From Pseudomonas sp. NFIX28 (GTDB lineage: Bacteria > Pseudomonadota > Gammaproteobacteria > Pseudomonadales > Pseudomonadaceae): a stretch of DNA of 64,000 bases. The DNA lies in NCBI RefSeq assembly GCF_900107395.1, contig NZ_FNPW01000009.1, positions 231,525 through 295,524 of the forward strand, given 5' to 3'. This document shows, one piece after another, positions 50,473 through 59,929 of the stretch. Position 1 is the first letter of the stretch, and every line of letters begins with the position of its first letter. Position numbers and translations under genes: made by a program. Under the pieces are notes generated by a model, which saw only the letters and a program-made list of their open reading frames with translations, had not been told where the DNA came from and did no database searches.

Positions 50473-51984
50473 GTGCCGCGTCGCATCAGCAGAGAGCTGA
50501 AGACTCTCAGTGTTTGGGCTTTATCGTTAGCAATCAGCGGCTGCATCGGAACCGGGGGTATTGCCCCACAGGGCAAGGCACTACCGGCCAATTCACTGGC
50601 CACCGACGAGGCGATCCAGAGCGCCGCGCGCGACGCCCGCTGGCCCGCCGCCCAGTGGTGGCAGGCCTATGGCGATGCGCAGTTGAACCATTGGGTGGAC
50701 CTGGCCGTGCAGGGCAGCCCGAGCATGGCCATGGCCGCCGCCCGGGTGCGCCAGGCGCGTGCCATGGCCGGCATCGCCGAGTCGGCCGAGTCGTTGCAGA
50801 TCAAGGGCGACGCCACCCTCAAGCGCCACAACTGGCCGACCGATCAGTTCTACGGCCCGGGCGAACTGGCCAACAGCACCACCTGGGACAACAACGCCGC
50901 GCTCGGCTTCAGCTACGCCCTCGACCTCTGGGGCCGGGAAAGCAATGCCAGCGAGCGTGCCGTGGACCTGGCGCACATGAGCGCTGCCGAGGCGCGCCTG
51001 GCCCAGCTGGAGCTGCAGAACAATGTGGTGCGCGCCTATATCCAGCTGTCGCTGCACTACGCCCAGCGCGACATCGTCCTCGCCACCCTGAAACAGCAGG
51101 AACAGATTCTCGAACTGGCGCAAAGGCGCCTGGCCGGCGGCATCGGTACTCATTTCGAAGTCAGCCAGGCGCAGACCCCGCTGCCGGAAACCCATCGCCA
51201 GCTGGACGCCCTGGACGAAGAAATCGCCCTGGCCCGCAACCAGATCGCCGCCCTGGCCGGCAAGGGGCCGGGGACGGGCGCGCAGTTGCAACGGCCGAGC
51301 CTGTCGCTGGCCGCGCCGCTGAAACTGCCGTCGGCGCTGCCGGCCGAATTGCTCGGCCAGCGCCCGGACGTGGTCGCCAGCCGTTGGCAGGTGGCGGCCC
51401 AGGCGCGCGGCATCGATGTCGCCCACGCCGGCTTCTACCCCAATGTCGACCTGGTGGGCAGCCTCGGCTACATGGCCACCGGCGGCGGGGCGCTGGAGTT
51501 CCTTACCGGCAAGAAGCTCAACTACAACGTCGGCCCGGCCATCAGCCTGCCGATCTTCGACGGCGGCCGCCTGCGCGCCGAGCTGGGCGAGGCCGCGGCC
51601 GGTTATGACATCGCCGTGGCCCACTACAACCAGACCCTGGTCAACGCCCTGAAGAACATCTCCGACCAGTTGATCCGCCGCGAGTCCATGGACAAGCAGG
51701 CCGGGTTCGCCGCCGAGTCGGTGGCCTCGGCGCAGAAGACCTACGACATCGCCATGGTCGCCTTCCAGCGCGGCCTCACCGACTACCTCAATGTGCTCAA
51801 TGCCCAGGGCATGCTGCTGCGCCAGCAGCAGATCCAGCAGCAGGTCCATGCTGCGCGCCTGAGCGCCCATGCCGAGCTGGTGACGGCCCTGGGCGGCGGC
51901 CTGGAAGCGGGGCGCGATATGCCGAAGGACAGCCAGACCCGCCCGGGCGAGACCCCGGCAGCGCTGACCCTGCTTGACCACTGA
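50473..51984 (+). CDS. outer-membrane efflux lipoprotein (NodT/OprM type)
   Basis: 503 aa. TolC-like channel of a tripartite pump. Lipoprotein signal LSVWALSLAISGC with the Cys at ~24. Two OEP repeats (helical hairpins around 90-240 and 300-460), with PIFDGGRLRAELGEA and LNVLNAQGMLL as family motifs. The start is the GTG at 50473; the frame runs further up (to 50404) but only this start gives a clean lipoprotein signal. Confidence 0.86.
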   Translation: MPRRISRELKTLSVWALSLAISGCIGTGGIAPQGKALPANSLATDEAIQSAARDARWPAAQWWQAYGDAQLNHWVDLAVQGSPSMAMAAARVRQARAMAGIAESAESLQIKGDATLKRHNWPTDQFYGPGELANSTTWDNNAALGFSYALDLWGRESNASERAVDLAHMSAAEARLAQLELQNNVVRAYIQLSLHYAQRDIVLATLKQQEQILELAQRRLAGGIGTHFEVSQAQTPLPETHRQLDALDEEIALARNQIAALAGKGPGTGAQLQRPSLSLAAPLKLPSALPAELLGQRPDVVASRWQVAAQARGIDVAHAGFYPNVDLVGSLGYMATGGGALEFLTGKKLNYNVGPAISLPIFDGGRLRAELGEAAAGYDIAVAHYNQTLVNALKNISDQLIRRESMDKQAGFAAESVASAQKTYDIAMVAFQRGLTDYLNVLNAQGMLLRQQQIQQQVHAARLSAHAELVTALGGGLEAGRDMPKDSQTRPGETPAALTLLDH

Positions 51985-52037
51985 CTGCCGGCACTCATCC
52001 ATCGACCACATAAGCCACCGACTACCGAGTAGGTTCC

Positions 52038-54242
52038 ATGACTCCCTTGCCTGCACTCTTGCGCTGGCTGTACTCCCTTGAATGGCGCCGGGGTTTCTTC
52101 GACTGGGCACGCAGCGACGGCGTGACCTGGGTCTATATCTTCAAGGTCCTGGCCGCCGCGTTCCTCACCCTGTGGCTGGCCATGCGCCTGGAACTGCCGC
52201 AACCGCGCACGGCGATGATCACCGTGTTCATCGTCATGCAGCCGCAGAGCGGCCAGGTGTTCGCCAAGAGCTTCTATCGGTTTCTCGGCACCCTGGCCGG
52301 GTCGGCGGTGATGGTCGCGCTGATCGCCCTGTTCGCCCAGAACACCGAATTGTTCCTCGGTTCGCTGGCGATCTGGGTCGGCATCTGCTCGGCCGGCGCC
52401 GCGCGTTATCGCAACTTTCGCGCCTACGGTTTCGTGCTGGCCGGCTACACCGCGGCGATGGTTGGTTTGCCGGCCCTGGCGCACCCGGACGGGGCCTTTA
52501 TGGCGGCGGTGTGGCGGGTGCTGGAAATTTCCCTGGGGATTCTCTGCGCGACCCTGGTCAGCGCCGCGATCCTGCCGCAGACCGCCAGCGCGGCGATGCG
52601 CAACGCCTTGTACCAGCGCTTCGGGGTGTTCGCCCTGTTCGTCACCGACGGTTTGCGCGGCCGCAGCCAGCGCGATGCGTTCGAGAGCGGCAACGTGCGC
52701 TTCATCGCAGAAGCGGTGGGCCTGGAAGGCCTGCGCAGCGTCACCGTTTTCGAAGACCCGCACATGCGCCGGCGCAATGGCCGCCTGAGCCGTTTGAACA
52801 GCGAATTCATGGGCATCACCACCCGCTTCAACGCCCTGCACCAGTTGCTCGAACGCCTGCGCGGCAGCGCCGCCGAATATGTGCTGGCGGCGACCAAACC
52901 GGGGTTGCAGGACCTTGCCGAGCTGCTGGACGGTTTCTCCGGCCGCGCCCTGACCAGCCCCGACGCCGCGCGCCTGGCCGAACAGCTGGCGAGCTACAAG
53001 GCCGAGCTGCCGGCGCGGGTGCGCAGCATGCGCGCGCTGTTCCAGGAGCACGAACCAAGCGATGCCGAGCAGCTGGATTTCCACACCGCCTATGAGTTGC
53101 TCTATCGCTTCGTCGACGAGCTGCACAGCTATGCCCAGACCCACGCGTCCCTGGCCGAACACAGCCACGAGCGCGAGCGCTGGGACGAGCCCTTCACCCC
53201 GCAGACCAACTGGCTGGCCTCGGCCGCCTCGGGGATCCGCGCCTCGTTCATCCTCATCGTGCTGGGCAGCTACTGGGTCGCCACCGCCTGGCCCAGCGGC
53301 GCCACCATGACGCTGATCGCGGCGGCCACCGTCGGCCTCTCGGCGGCCACGCCGAACCCCAAGCGCATGGCCTTCCAGATGGCCTGCGGCACCTTGATCG
53401 GCGCCGTGGTCGGCTTTATCGAAATGTTCTTCGTGTTCCCCTGGATCGACGGTTTTCCACTGCTCTGCGTGATGCTGGCGCCGGTGATCGTGCTCGGCTC
53501 GTTCCTCAGCTCGCGACCGCAATACGCCGGCGTGGGCCTGGGCCTGCTGATCTTTTTCAGCACCGGGTCGGTGCCGGACAACCTGACCGTCTACAACCCC
53601 TACGCCTTCATCAACGACTACATCGCCATGGTCATGGGCATGCTGGTCTGCGCCGCCGCCGGGGCGATCATCCTGCCGCCCAACAGCCGCTGGCTGTGGC
53701 GCCGCCTGGAACAGGACTTGCGCGGCCAGGTGGTGTACGCCATCAGTGGCAAGCTCAAGGGCCTGGCGTCGAGCTTCGAAAGCCGCACCCGCGACCTGCT
53801 GCACCAGGCTTACGGCCTGGCGGCGGGGCAGCCGCAGGTGCAGCGCGAGCTGCTGCGCTGGATGTTCGTGGTGCTGGAGGTGGGCCACGCGATCATCGAG
53901 CTGCGCAAGGAGCAGGCGATCCTGCCGATCCACCCGGCCTACGCCGAATCCCAGCCATGGCGCCAGGCGATCCGGGTCATGGGCCGCTCGCTGGTGCGGC
54001 TGTTCCTGCAACCGAGCCAGAGCAACCTGGAGCGTGGACTGGTCGCGGTCGATCACGCGATCAGCCGGGTCCAGGCCAGCGACGAACCCTTCGCCCCGCA
54101 CTTCGATACTTCGGCCTTGCGCCGGGTGAAGAGCTACCTGCACTTCATCCGCAGCTCGTTGCTCGACCCGCAATCGCCGCTGGCCGCCTATGCCGCGCGC
54201 CCCGTACCGGCCCCGTCCCAAGGACTTGAACATGCCTCGTGA
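52038..54242 (+). CDS. FUSC-family efflux protein (AaeB-like)
   Basis: 734 aa. Two halves, each with about six helices (from ~35 and from ~400) plus a soluble region between (~190-390). RTAMITVFIVMQPQSGQVFAKS is typical of AaeB/YccS-type FUSC proteins, which export aromatic carboxylic acids. Second in the operon; its 3' end overlaps the DUF1656 gene by 11 bp. Confidence 0.86.
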   Translation: MTPLPALLRWLYSLEWRRGFFDWARSDGVTWVYIFKVLAAAFLTLWLAMRLELPQPRTAMITVFIVMQPQSGQVFAKSFYRFLGTLAGSAVMVALIALFAQNTELFLGSLAIWVGICSAGAARYRNFRAYGFVLAGYTAAMVGLPALAHPDGAFMAAVWRVLEISLGILCATLVSAAILPQTASAAMRNALYQRFGVFALFVTDGLRGRSQRDAFESGNVRFIAEAVGLEGLRSVTVFEDPHMRRRNGRLSRLNSEFMGITTRFNALHQLLERLRGSAAEYVLAATKPGLQDLAELLDGFSGRALTSPDAARLAEQLASYKAELPARVRSMRALFQEHEPSDAEQLDFHTAYELLYRFVDELHSYAQTHASLAEHSHERERWDEPFTPQTNWLASAASGIRASFILIVLGSYWVATAWPSGATMTLIAAATVGLSAATPNPKRMAFQMACGTLIGAVVGFIEMFFVFPWIDGFPLLCVMLAPVIVLGSFLSSRPQYAGVGLGLLIFFSTGSVPDNLTVYNPYAFINDYIAMVMGMLVCAAAGAIILPPNSRWLWRRLEQDLRGQVVYAISGKLKGLASSFESRTRDLLHQAYGLAAGQPQVQRELLRWMFVVLEVGHAIIELRKEQAILPIHPAYAESQPWRQAIRVMGRSLVRLFLQPSQSNLERGLVAVDHAISRVQASDEPFAPHFDTSALRRVKSYLHFIRSSLLDPQSPLAAYAARPVPAPSQGLEHAS

Positions 54243-54432
54243 AATCGCCTTCCACGGCGTGTACATGCCGACCATGACCCTGATGTTCTTCATCGCCGCG
54301 GCCCTGGCCTGGGCCCTGGACCGCTTCATCTCGGGTTATGACCTGTACCGTTTTTTCTGGCACCCGGCGCTGCTGCGCCTGAGCCTGTTCTGCTGTCTGT
54401 TCGGCGCCATGGCGCTGACTGTCTACCGTTGA
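54232..54432 (+). CDS. DUF1656 (AaeX-like) small membrane protein
   Basis: 66 aa, two helices (PTMTLMFFIAAALAWALDRFI and LSLFCCLFGAMALTVY). DUF1656/AaeX always stands between FUSC and HlyD genes. The ATG is inside the FUSC 3' end. Confidence 0.85.
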   Translation: MPREIAFHGVYMPTMTLMFFIAAALAWALDRFISGYDLYRFFWHPALLRLSLFCCLFGAMALTVYR

Positions 54433-54442
54433 GAGTCCTTTG

Positions 54443-55303
54443 ATGAAAAAGTTTTTCAGCCTGCTCGCGACCCTGCTGGTGCTGGCCCTGGCCTTGTGGA
54501 TCGGCCGCACCCTGTGGGTGCATTACATGAACACGCCGTGGACCCGCGACGGCCGGGTGCGCGCCGACATCATCAACGTCGCCGCCGACGTCACCGGGGA
54601 AGTGGTGGACGTGCCGGTGCGCGACAACCAGTTGGTGCAAAAGGGCGACCTGCTGATGCAGATCGACCCCGAGCACTACCGGATCGCGGTCAAGCAGGCG
54701 CAGTCGCTGGTGGCTTCGAGAAAGGCCACCTGGGAGATGCGCAAGGTCAACGCCCACCGCCGCGCCGACCTGGACAACCTGGTGATCTCCAAGGAAAACC
54801 GCGACGACGCCAGCAACATCGCCGACTCGGCCCTGGCCGACTACCAGCAGGCCCAGGCGCAACTGGAGGCCGCCGAGCTCAACCTCAAGCGCACCCAGGT
54901 GCGCGCCGCGGTCGATGGCTACGTGACCAACCTCAACGTGCACCGCGGCGACTACGCGCGCATCGGCGAGCCGAAGATGGCGGTGGTCGACAGGCATTCG
55001 TTCTGGGTCTACGGCTTCTTCGAGGAAACCAAGCTGCCCCATGTGCGCGTCGGCGATAAGGCCGAGATGCAGCTGATGAGCGGCGAGGTGCTCAAGGGCC
55101 ATGTGGAGAGTATTTCCCGCGGCATCTACGACCGCGACAACCCGGAGAGCCGCGAGCTGATCGCCGACGTCAACCCGACCTTCAACTGGGTGCGCCTGGC
55201 CCAGCGCGTGCCGGTGCGCATCCATATCGACGAAGTGCCGGAAGGCGTGCTGCTGGCGGCGGGGATTACCTGCACGGTGGTGGTGAAGCAGGGTGGGGAA
55301 TAA
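54443..55303 (+). CDS. HlyD-type membrane fusion protein (AaeA-like)
   Basis: 286 aa. N-terminal helix anchor (FFSLLATLLVLALALWIG), a lipoyl-like half (RADIINVAADVTGEVVDV), a helical hairpin (~85-140) and the second lipoyl half plus beta barrel (DRHSFWVYGFFEETKLPHVRVGD). Links the FUSC pump to the outer-membrane lipoprotein. ATG at 54443; the TTG before it is not needed. Confidence 0.87.
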   Translation: MKKFFSLLATLLVLALALWIGRTLWVHYMNTPWTRDGRVRADIINVAADVTGEVVDVPVRDNQLVQKGDLLMQIDPEHYRIAVKQAQSLVASRKATWEMRKVNAHRRADLDNLVISKENRDDASNIADSALADYQQAQAQLEAAELNLKRTQVRAAVDGYVTNLNVHRGDYARIGEPKMAVVDRHSFWVYGFFEETKLPHVRVGDKAEMQLMSGEVLKGHVESISRGIYDRDNPESRELIADVNPTFNWVRLAQRVPVRIHIDEVPEGVLLAAGITCTVVVKQGGE

Positions 55304-55340
55304 CCCGCCTCACACCGGTCTTTGTGGCAAAGGCTGGGTT

Positions 55341-55367
55341 GTGGCGAGCAGGTAAGCTCCTCGCCAC
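55341..55367. repeat. short inverted repeat, REP-like
   Basis: GTGGCGAG (55341-55348) and CTCGCCAC (55360-55367), in the 72-bp space between two convergent genes; a third REP type or weak terminator. Confidence 0.45.
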
Positions 55368-55375
55368 AGGCCTGG

Positions 55376-56398
55376 TTAGCGGTAGGTCTTGTTGACGATC
55401 GACAGCGCCTGCTCGATGGTTTCGGCGACAGACAGTTCGTCGTCTTCCATCACTGCGACGATCTTCTTGTCTTGCGCGATGTCCACGCCAGGCTTTTTCA
55501 GTTGAGCCTGGCGATTCACCACGATGTAGCTCAGGACATGGCCACGGCCCTTGACGAACGGCAGGTCGATGGCCTTGAACATGCTTTGCTTGACGTAGTT
55601 GTAACGCTCGGCGGACGACAGGCCCTTAAAGGTGTCCGGGTAGTCCTGATAGATCTCGGCAGAGTAACGGCCGACGTCTTCTTCCCGCGCTTCGGCGTAC
55701 ATGGCTTGTTTGCTGGTGACCTGGCCGGTGAGTTGGGCGTAGCGCTGGTCGCCGTCGGCGATCTGCGCGGCGCTCATCCTGGCTTTCAAGGCGTCGGCTG
55801 CGCTGGTGTCATCGGCCTTGGCCATGATTCGGGTCCAGGCATAGGTGGCGCTCAGGTTGCCTTGTTCCTCGTACTTTTCGATCAGCTCCTTCTGCGCTTC
55901 GGGGTAGCCGTGCCGGGCCGAGCGTTCCAGCCAGCGCAGGGCCAGGGCCGTGTCCTGTTTGGCGCTGGTATGGCCGTAGTTGTAGGCCTGGTACAGGCCA
56001 TATTCGGCGCACCAGTCGTTCTGCAGCGCCGAGTAAGCCATGTAGTTGAAGGATTCGGTATTGCGCTGTTCATCGGTTTTGCTTTCATCCTGACCGGCAA
56101 TCATCGACAGGTAGCAGAATGCGCGAGGGTGTTTCGGCGCGGCCAGCACCAGGCAGGTTTTTGCAGCATCGAGTTCCTGGTTTTCGTACAGCAGGAAGCC
56201 GACGCCGAACAGAATGTCGCTGTCCATTTGTGCATTGCACTGTTCGTTGCTGGCCACAGCGGGCAAGACGTTCTGTTGGGTCAACTTGGGCAGTGTGGCG
56301 TTGAGGGACGATTCTTTATCGGCGGTTTTATCGGATGCGGTGGTGCAGCCGGTCAGCAACACAGCCAATGCCAGTGGCAGCACGTTGAACAGTTTCAA
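55376..56398 (-). CDS. Sel1-like lipoprotein, paralog 3 of a tandem set
   Basis: 340 aa. I start it at the TTG at 56398: AGGGAA lies 6 nt before, and the product then opens KLFNVLPLALAVLLTGC, a textbook lipoprotein signal (Cys at ~17). Upstream ATG starts would place ~40 hydrophilic residues before the signal. The middle holds a Sel1/TPR-like repeat (ALALRWLERSARHGYPEAQKELI) and several Cys (SNEQCNAQMDSD, AKTCLVLAAP, WCAEYGLYQ). Function unknown; probably an outer-membrane-anchored scaffold. It has its own promoter (56549-56576). Confidence 0.75.
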   Translation of the reverse strand: MKLFNVLPLALAVLLTGCTTASDKTADKESSLNATLPKLTQQNVLPAVASNEQCNAQMDSDILFGVGFLLYENQELDAAKTCLVLAAPKHPRAFCYLSMIAGQDESKTDEQRNTESFNYMAYSALQNDWCAEYGLYQAYNYGHTSAKQDTALALRWLERSARHGYPEAQKELIEKYEEQGNLSATYAWTRIMAKADDTSAADALKARMSAAQIADGDQRYAQLTGQVTSKQAMYAEAREEDVGRYSAEIYQDYPDTFKGLSSAERYNYVKQSMFKAIDLPFVKGRGHVLSYIVVNRQAQLKKPGVDIAQDKKIVAVMEDDELSVAETIEQALSIVNKTYR

Positions 56399-56521
56399 TG
56401 GATATTCCCTGATCTGCGATTGAATGAAGAGGCGCATGGAATGCAGCAGGGAGAGGACGGGAGAGGGGGGAGCTTGAGCAGTTCCGTGCTTCAGTGTCGA
56501 CGCCAGCGATTCCATGCTGTG

Positions 56522-56539
56522 TTGAGCGCAAGCGCTCAA
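56522..56539 (-). promoter_or_regulatory. 5' leader hairpin of paralog 3
   Basis: TTGAGCGC-AA-GCGCTCAA, beginning about 3 nt after the inferred transcription start at ~56542. The same position in paralog 1 has a different but equally perfect hairpin. Confidence 0.5.
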
Positions 56540-56548
56540 GAGGCGCGC

Positions 56549-56576
56549 ATTCTACTGGGATTGCGAGGGCGCACAA
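56549..56576 (-). promoter_or_regulatory. sigma-70 promoter of paralog 3
   Basis: Minus strand: TTGTGC (56576-56571), 16 bp, TAGAAT (56554-56549). The stretch CAATCCCAGTAGAATGCGCGC is shared with the promoter at 58960. Confidence 0.65.
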
Positions 56577-56677
56577 CCGAAACCGCAGCATCTGTTTGGC
56601 CACGGCAAAGGGCTCTTGGGCCTTGCGCACGCGACACCTCGGCGGCGCTTCAAAAGAACTAGCGCGAGCCTCTCAAG

Positions 56678-57709
56678 CTATTGCTTGCGCTTGGCCAGGA
56701 TGGTTTTGGCCTTGGCCACGGTGTCTTCCACGCTCAGATCATCGTCGACCAGCAAGGCATGTAGCGCCGGGTCCTGCCACAGGTCCACGGCCGCTCCGGT
56801 GCTTTGCACAAGGCGGGAAATCAAGGCGTAGGCCATCAGTTGGCCGCGCGTGTGGAACTTCGGGTAGAGGTCCTGCATGTCCACCAACTGGGCCACGAAA
56901 GCACGCCGTTGCATAGGGGACATGCCCTCGAACACCTCCGGGTGGCTGTAGTAAAGATCCCCTGAGCTCAGGGCGATGATGTCCTTGCGCAGCGCCTGGT
57001 TGATATCCTTTTCGGGGGTGAGTTGGCTGAGCAGTTGGGTGTAGTGCTGCTCGCCCTCGGCCATTTGCCGAGGGCTCATTTTGCGCTTCACTGCCTCGAT
57101 CGTTTTTGCCTCATTCAGGACCCTGGCCCAGGCATAGGCCACCGGGAAATTGTCCTGTTCGCTGCTCCAGCGCACCATGTCCTGTTGCGACTCCTGGTCG
57201 CCGTGTCGAGCGGCGCGCTCAAGCCAGCCCATGGCCAATTCCTTGTTCGGTGGCTGGCCCAGCTTGCCAACGCTGTAGATGTTGTACAGGCCTGCTTCCG
57301 CGCAGGATTCATTGTGCTTGGCGGCGTAGGCGATGTAGTTGAAGGCTTCGCTTTTGTCATAGTCGTTTTGCCTGGCGCCGACAATGCTGCCCAGGATGCA
57401 CAGGCTCGTGGTGTAGCGGGGGGCGGCCATGATCAGGCAGCTGCGGGCCATTTTTATTTCCTTGCTCGTCAGCAAGGTACGGCCTGCGCCATACAGCACC
57501 TCGTCCTCATCGATCAGGCGGATGCCGAGGCCGAGCAGCAATTCGCTGTCCATCTCCGGCGTGCAGTATTGGTTGGCCTCGACCTTGGGCAGGATCTGTT
57601 CGAGGCTCAGGTCCGGCAGGGAGTTATTGAGCTTTTCGTCCGGTGACGAGGCATTGCAGCCCAGCAGCAGAGTGAAGATAGCCAAGGGCAACAGGCTACG
57701 AGATTTCAA
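56678..57709 (-). CDS. Sel1-like lipoprotein, paralog 2 of a tandem set
   Basis: 343 aa from a TTG at 57709, preceded by AGGGAC 6 nt away just as in the paralogs. Signal KSRSLLPLAIFTLLLGCNAS with the lipid-modified Cys. Same order of features: NQYCTPEMDSELLLGLG, ARSCLIMAAP, SCAEAGLYN, the Sel1-like ELAMGWLERAARHGDQESQQDM, then a C-terminal domain ending DDDLSVEDTVAKAKTIL. The most diverged member; no separate copy of the shared promoter is seen, so it may be read with paralog 1. Confidence 0.75.
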   Translation of the reverse strand: MKSRSLLPLAIFTLLLGCNASSPDEKLNNSLPDLSLEQILPKVEANQYCTPEMDSELLLGLGIRLIDEDEVLYGAGRTLLTSKEIKMARSCLIMAAPRYTTSLCILGSIVGARQNDYDKSEAFNYIAYAAKHNESCAEAGLYNIYSVGKLGQPPNKELAMGWLERAARHGDQESQQDMVRWSSEQDNFPVAYAWARVLNEAKTIEAVKRKMSPRQMAEGEQHYTQLLSQLTPEKDINQALRKDIIALSSGDLYYSHPEVFEGMSPMQRRAFVAQLVDMQDLYPKFHTRGQLMAYALISRLVQSTGAAVDLWQDPALHALLVDDDLSVEDTVAKAKTILAKRKQ

Positions 57710-57846
57710 TGGAGAGTCCCTGAGGTTCAATCGTAAAAGGGAGGACGCCAAGAGGGCATGACCCCGCCCCCTTGCAGGAGCCGGCACCTACAAGATAGCG
57801 GCCATGTATAAGGCCCTTGTAGGCGTGGCCGGCGGTGTTCCCGCTG

Positions 57847-58842
57847 TTACAGGGCGGCCTGGCCGAGGATCACGTCGGCTCTCTTCACCGCCTCGCTCAC
57901 TTCCAGCTCTGTATCGCTGAGCAGCTGCACAATCTGCGGGTTCTGCAGCACATCGACGCCAGCCTGCTTCAACTGGGCCTGCCGCGCGATGATCACATAG
58001 GCGTAAAGCTGGCCACGGGTGCTGAACTCGGGACGGGCGCTCACTGTGGCCACGGCCTGCTCCATGAGCGCATGACGCTCGGTCACGGACAGGCCCTTGA
58101 AGGTCTCGGGGTATTCCATATGGATGTTCGCCGAGTACACCGCGATGTTCTCCTCGCGGGCTTCCTTGCGCACCGCGTCCTTGCTGGTGACGATCTTGCC
58201 CAGTTGCTCGAAACCTTGTTCGCCTTCGCTGATTTGCTGCGGGTTCATCCGTTGTTTCAAGGCGTCGATCTGTGCGCTGTCATCCAGGACCTTGGCCCAG
58301 CTGTAGGCCAGCGGCAGATTGTTCTTGTTGCTATGCAGGCGCACCAGGGTCTGCTGCGCGTCCGCATCGCCATGGCGCGCGGAGCGCTCCAGCCAGCGCA
58401 GGCCCAGGTCGCTGTCCGGAGTCTGCCCACGCATGCCGTAGGTGAAGTTCTGGAACATGCCGAATTCGGCGCAGGAGTCGTTCTTCACTGCGGAATAGGC
58501 CATGTAGCCGAAGGCTTCGCGGTCGCGCTCGGCGCTGTCCTTGCTGCTGTCCTGTTCCGCGATGCTCGCCAGGTAGCACAGGGCCCGGTCGTGGGTGGGC
58601 GCGGCCATGATCAGGCAACTGCGGGCTTGCTCGGGTTTGTCGTCGTTGTACAGCTGGTAGCCGATGCCATACAGCAGGTCGCTGTCCAGCTTGGGGTTGC
58701 AATACTGGTTGGCGACGGCTGGCGGCAACAGCTTCTTGAGGCTGAGCTGGGGCAGGGTGGCGTTCAGCTCCTCGTCTGGCGACGGCGCACAGCCGATAAG
58801 CGCGGTGGCCAATACCAGCGGCAGCAAGCGTTGAGGTTTCAA
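57847..58842 (-). CDS. Sel1-like lipoprotein, paralog 1 of a tandem set
   Basis: 331 aa from a TTG at 58842 with AGGGAA 6 nt before. Signal KPQRLLPLVLATALIGCAPS. NQYCNPKLDSDLLYGIG, ARSCLIMAAP, SCAEFGMFQ, and Sel1-like LGLRWLERSARHGDADAQQTL follow; the C-terminus reads SDTELEVSEAVKRADVIL. It is first in the direction of transcription, with a sigma-70 promoter at 58960-58987. Role unknown. Confidence 0.76.
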   Translation of the reverse strand: MKPQRLLPLVLATALIGCAPSPDEELNATLPQLSLKKLLPPAVANQYCNPKLDSDLLYGIGYQLYNDDKPEQARSCLIMAAPTHDRALCYLASIAEQDSSKDSAERDREAFGYMAYSAVKNDSCAEFGMFQNFTYGMRGQTPDSDLGLRWLERSARHGDADAQQTLVRLHSNKNNLPLAYSWAKVLDDSAQIDALKQRMNPQQISEGEQGFEQLGKIVTSKDAVRKEAREENIAVYSANIHMEYPETFKGLSVTERHALMEQAVATVSARPEFSTRGQLYAYVIIARQAQLKQAGVDVLQNPQIVQLLSDTELEVSEAVKRADVILGQAAL

Positions 58843-58930
58843 TGGATATTCCCTGATCGACGATTGAGTGACGGCGAGCATGGAAGGAGAGGGGAGTTTC
58901 AACGGTACGCCAGCGATCCATGCGGCCTGA

Positions 58931-58951
58931 TCGAGGCCCTGGGAGCCTCGA
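58931..58951 (-). promoter_or_regulatory. 5' leader hairpin of paralog 1
   Basis: TCGAGGC-CCTGGGA-GCCTCGA, starting ~2 nt after the inferred transcription start. Confidence 0.5.
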
Positions 58952-58959
58952 GTGCGCGC

Positions 58960-58987
58960 ATTCTACTGGGATTGGGAGAGGCTACAA
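58960..58987 (-). promoter_or_regulatory. sigma-70 promoter of paralog 1
   Basis: Minus strand: TTGTAG (58987-58982), 16 bp, TAGAAT (58965-58960). Same architecture and core as at 56549-56576. Confidence 0.65.
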
Positions 58988-59069
58988 GCTGTGATGCCGG
59001 CTACTAGAAAGACGTTTTCTGCAACCTGCGGGAACGGCGGCGCGAGGTTCCGCAGCCAATGATCGGCGG

Positions 59070-59894
59070 CTACAGTTTTGCGCCCAGGCCAAAACGCTTC
59101 ATCAGTGCTTTCTCCAGCAAGCCCTTGGGCAACAGGCCGGCCATCAAGGGCAATGCCCGGCTGCCATTGCCGATCCGAACCAGGCGCGGCGGTTTGTCCT
59201 GCTGCACGGCCTTGAGCAGCCTGGCGGCAAATTCGCCGGCCGGCGTCGGGTGGTCCTGGGAGGCCCTGGCCCGTGCGCGGATGCCTTCGCGCAATGGCCA
59301 CCAGGGCGATTGTTCGGTCAACAGCTGTTCGGCTTCGTGCCCGGCGTTCTTGGCAAAGCTCGAAGCGATGGCGCCGGGCTGGACCTCCATCACGCGGATG
59401 CCGAACGGTGCCAATTCCATGCGCAGCGCATCGCTCAAGGCATGCACCGCCGCCTTGGAGGCACAGTAGGCACCGGCAAAAGGCGTCACCAGGATGCCCG
59501 ACACACTGCCGATATTCACCACCAGCCCGCGGCTGCGGCGCAACACCGGGAACATCGCCCGGGTCACCCCGACCAGGGCGAACACGTTGGTTTCGAATTG
59601 CCGCTGCATGGCCTCGACACCGCCATCGAGCAGCGGGCCCATGGCGCCGTAGCCGGCGTTGTTGATCAGCAGGTCGAGGCCGCCGTATTGCTGGTTGATG
59701 CGCTCGCCCAGGGCGGTGAGCGCGGGGCCGTCGTTGACGTCCAGCTGCACCGCGTCGAAACCCGCGGCGTGCAGCATGGCCACGTCCTCGGCCTTGCGGG
59801 CGGTGGGCAGGACGGTGAAACCGGCGGCCTTGAAAGCATCCGCCAGGGCGCGGCCGATGCCGCTGGAACAACCGGTGATGAGCGCAACGGGCAT
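59070..59894 (-). CDS. SDR-family oxidoreductase
   Basis: 274 aa. Rossmann motif TGCSSGIGRALADA, NNAGYGAMG and catalytic YCASKAA. Classical SDR with a basic C-terminal tail seen in membrane-near family members (KGLLEKALMKRFGL). Substrate unknown. ATG at 59894. Confidence 0.85.
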   Translation of the reverse strand: MPVALITGCSSGIGRALADAFKAAGFTVLPTARKAEDVAMLHAAGFDAVQLDVNDGPALTALGERINQQYGGLDLLINNAGYGAMGPLLDGGVEAMQRQFETNVFALVGVTRAMFPVLRRSRGLVVNIGSVSGILVTPFAGAYCASKAAVHALSDALRMELAPFGIRVMEVQPGAIASSFAKNAGHEAEQLLTEQSPWWPLREGIRARARASQDHPTPAGEFAARLLKAVQQDKPPRLVRIGNGSRALPLMAGLLPKGLLEKALMKRFGLGAKL

Positions 59895-59929
59895 GGCGCG
59901 GTCCTTGTGCAAAAAGTGGGAAGGGAGAA

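Noticed and set aside
51783..54329. 848-codon minus-strand frame
   Set aside because: Shadow of the FUSC gene, which has clear membrane halves.
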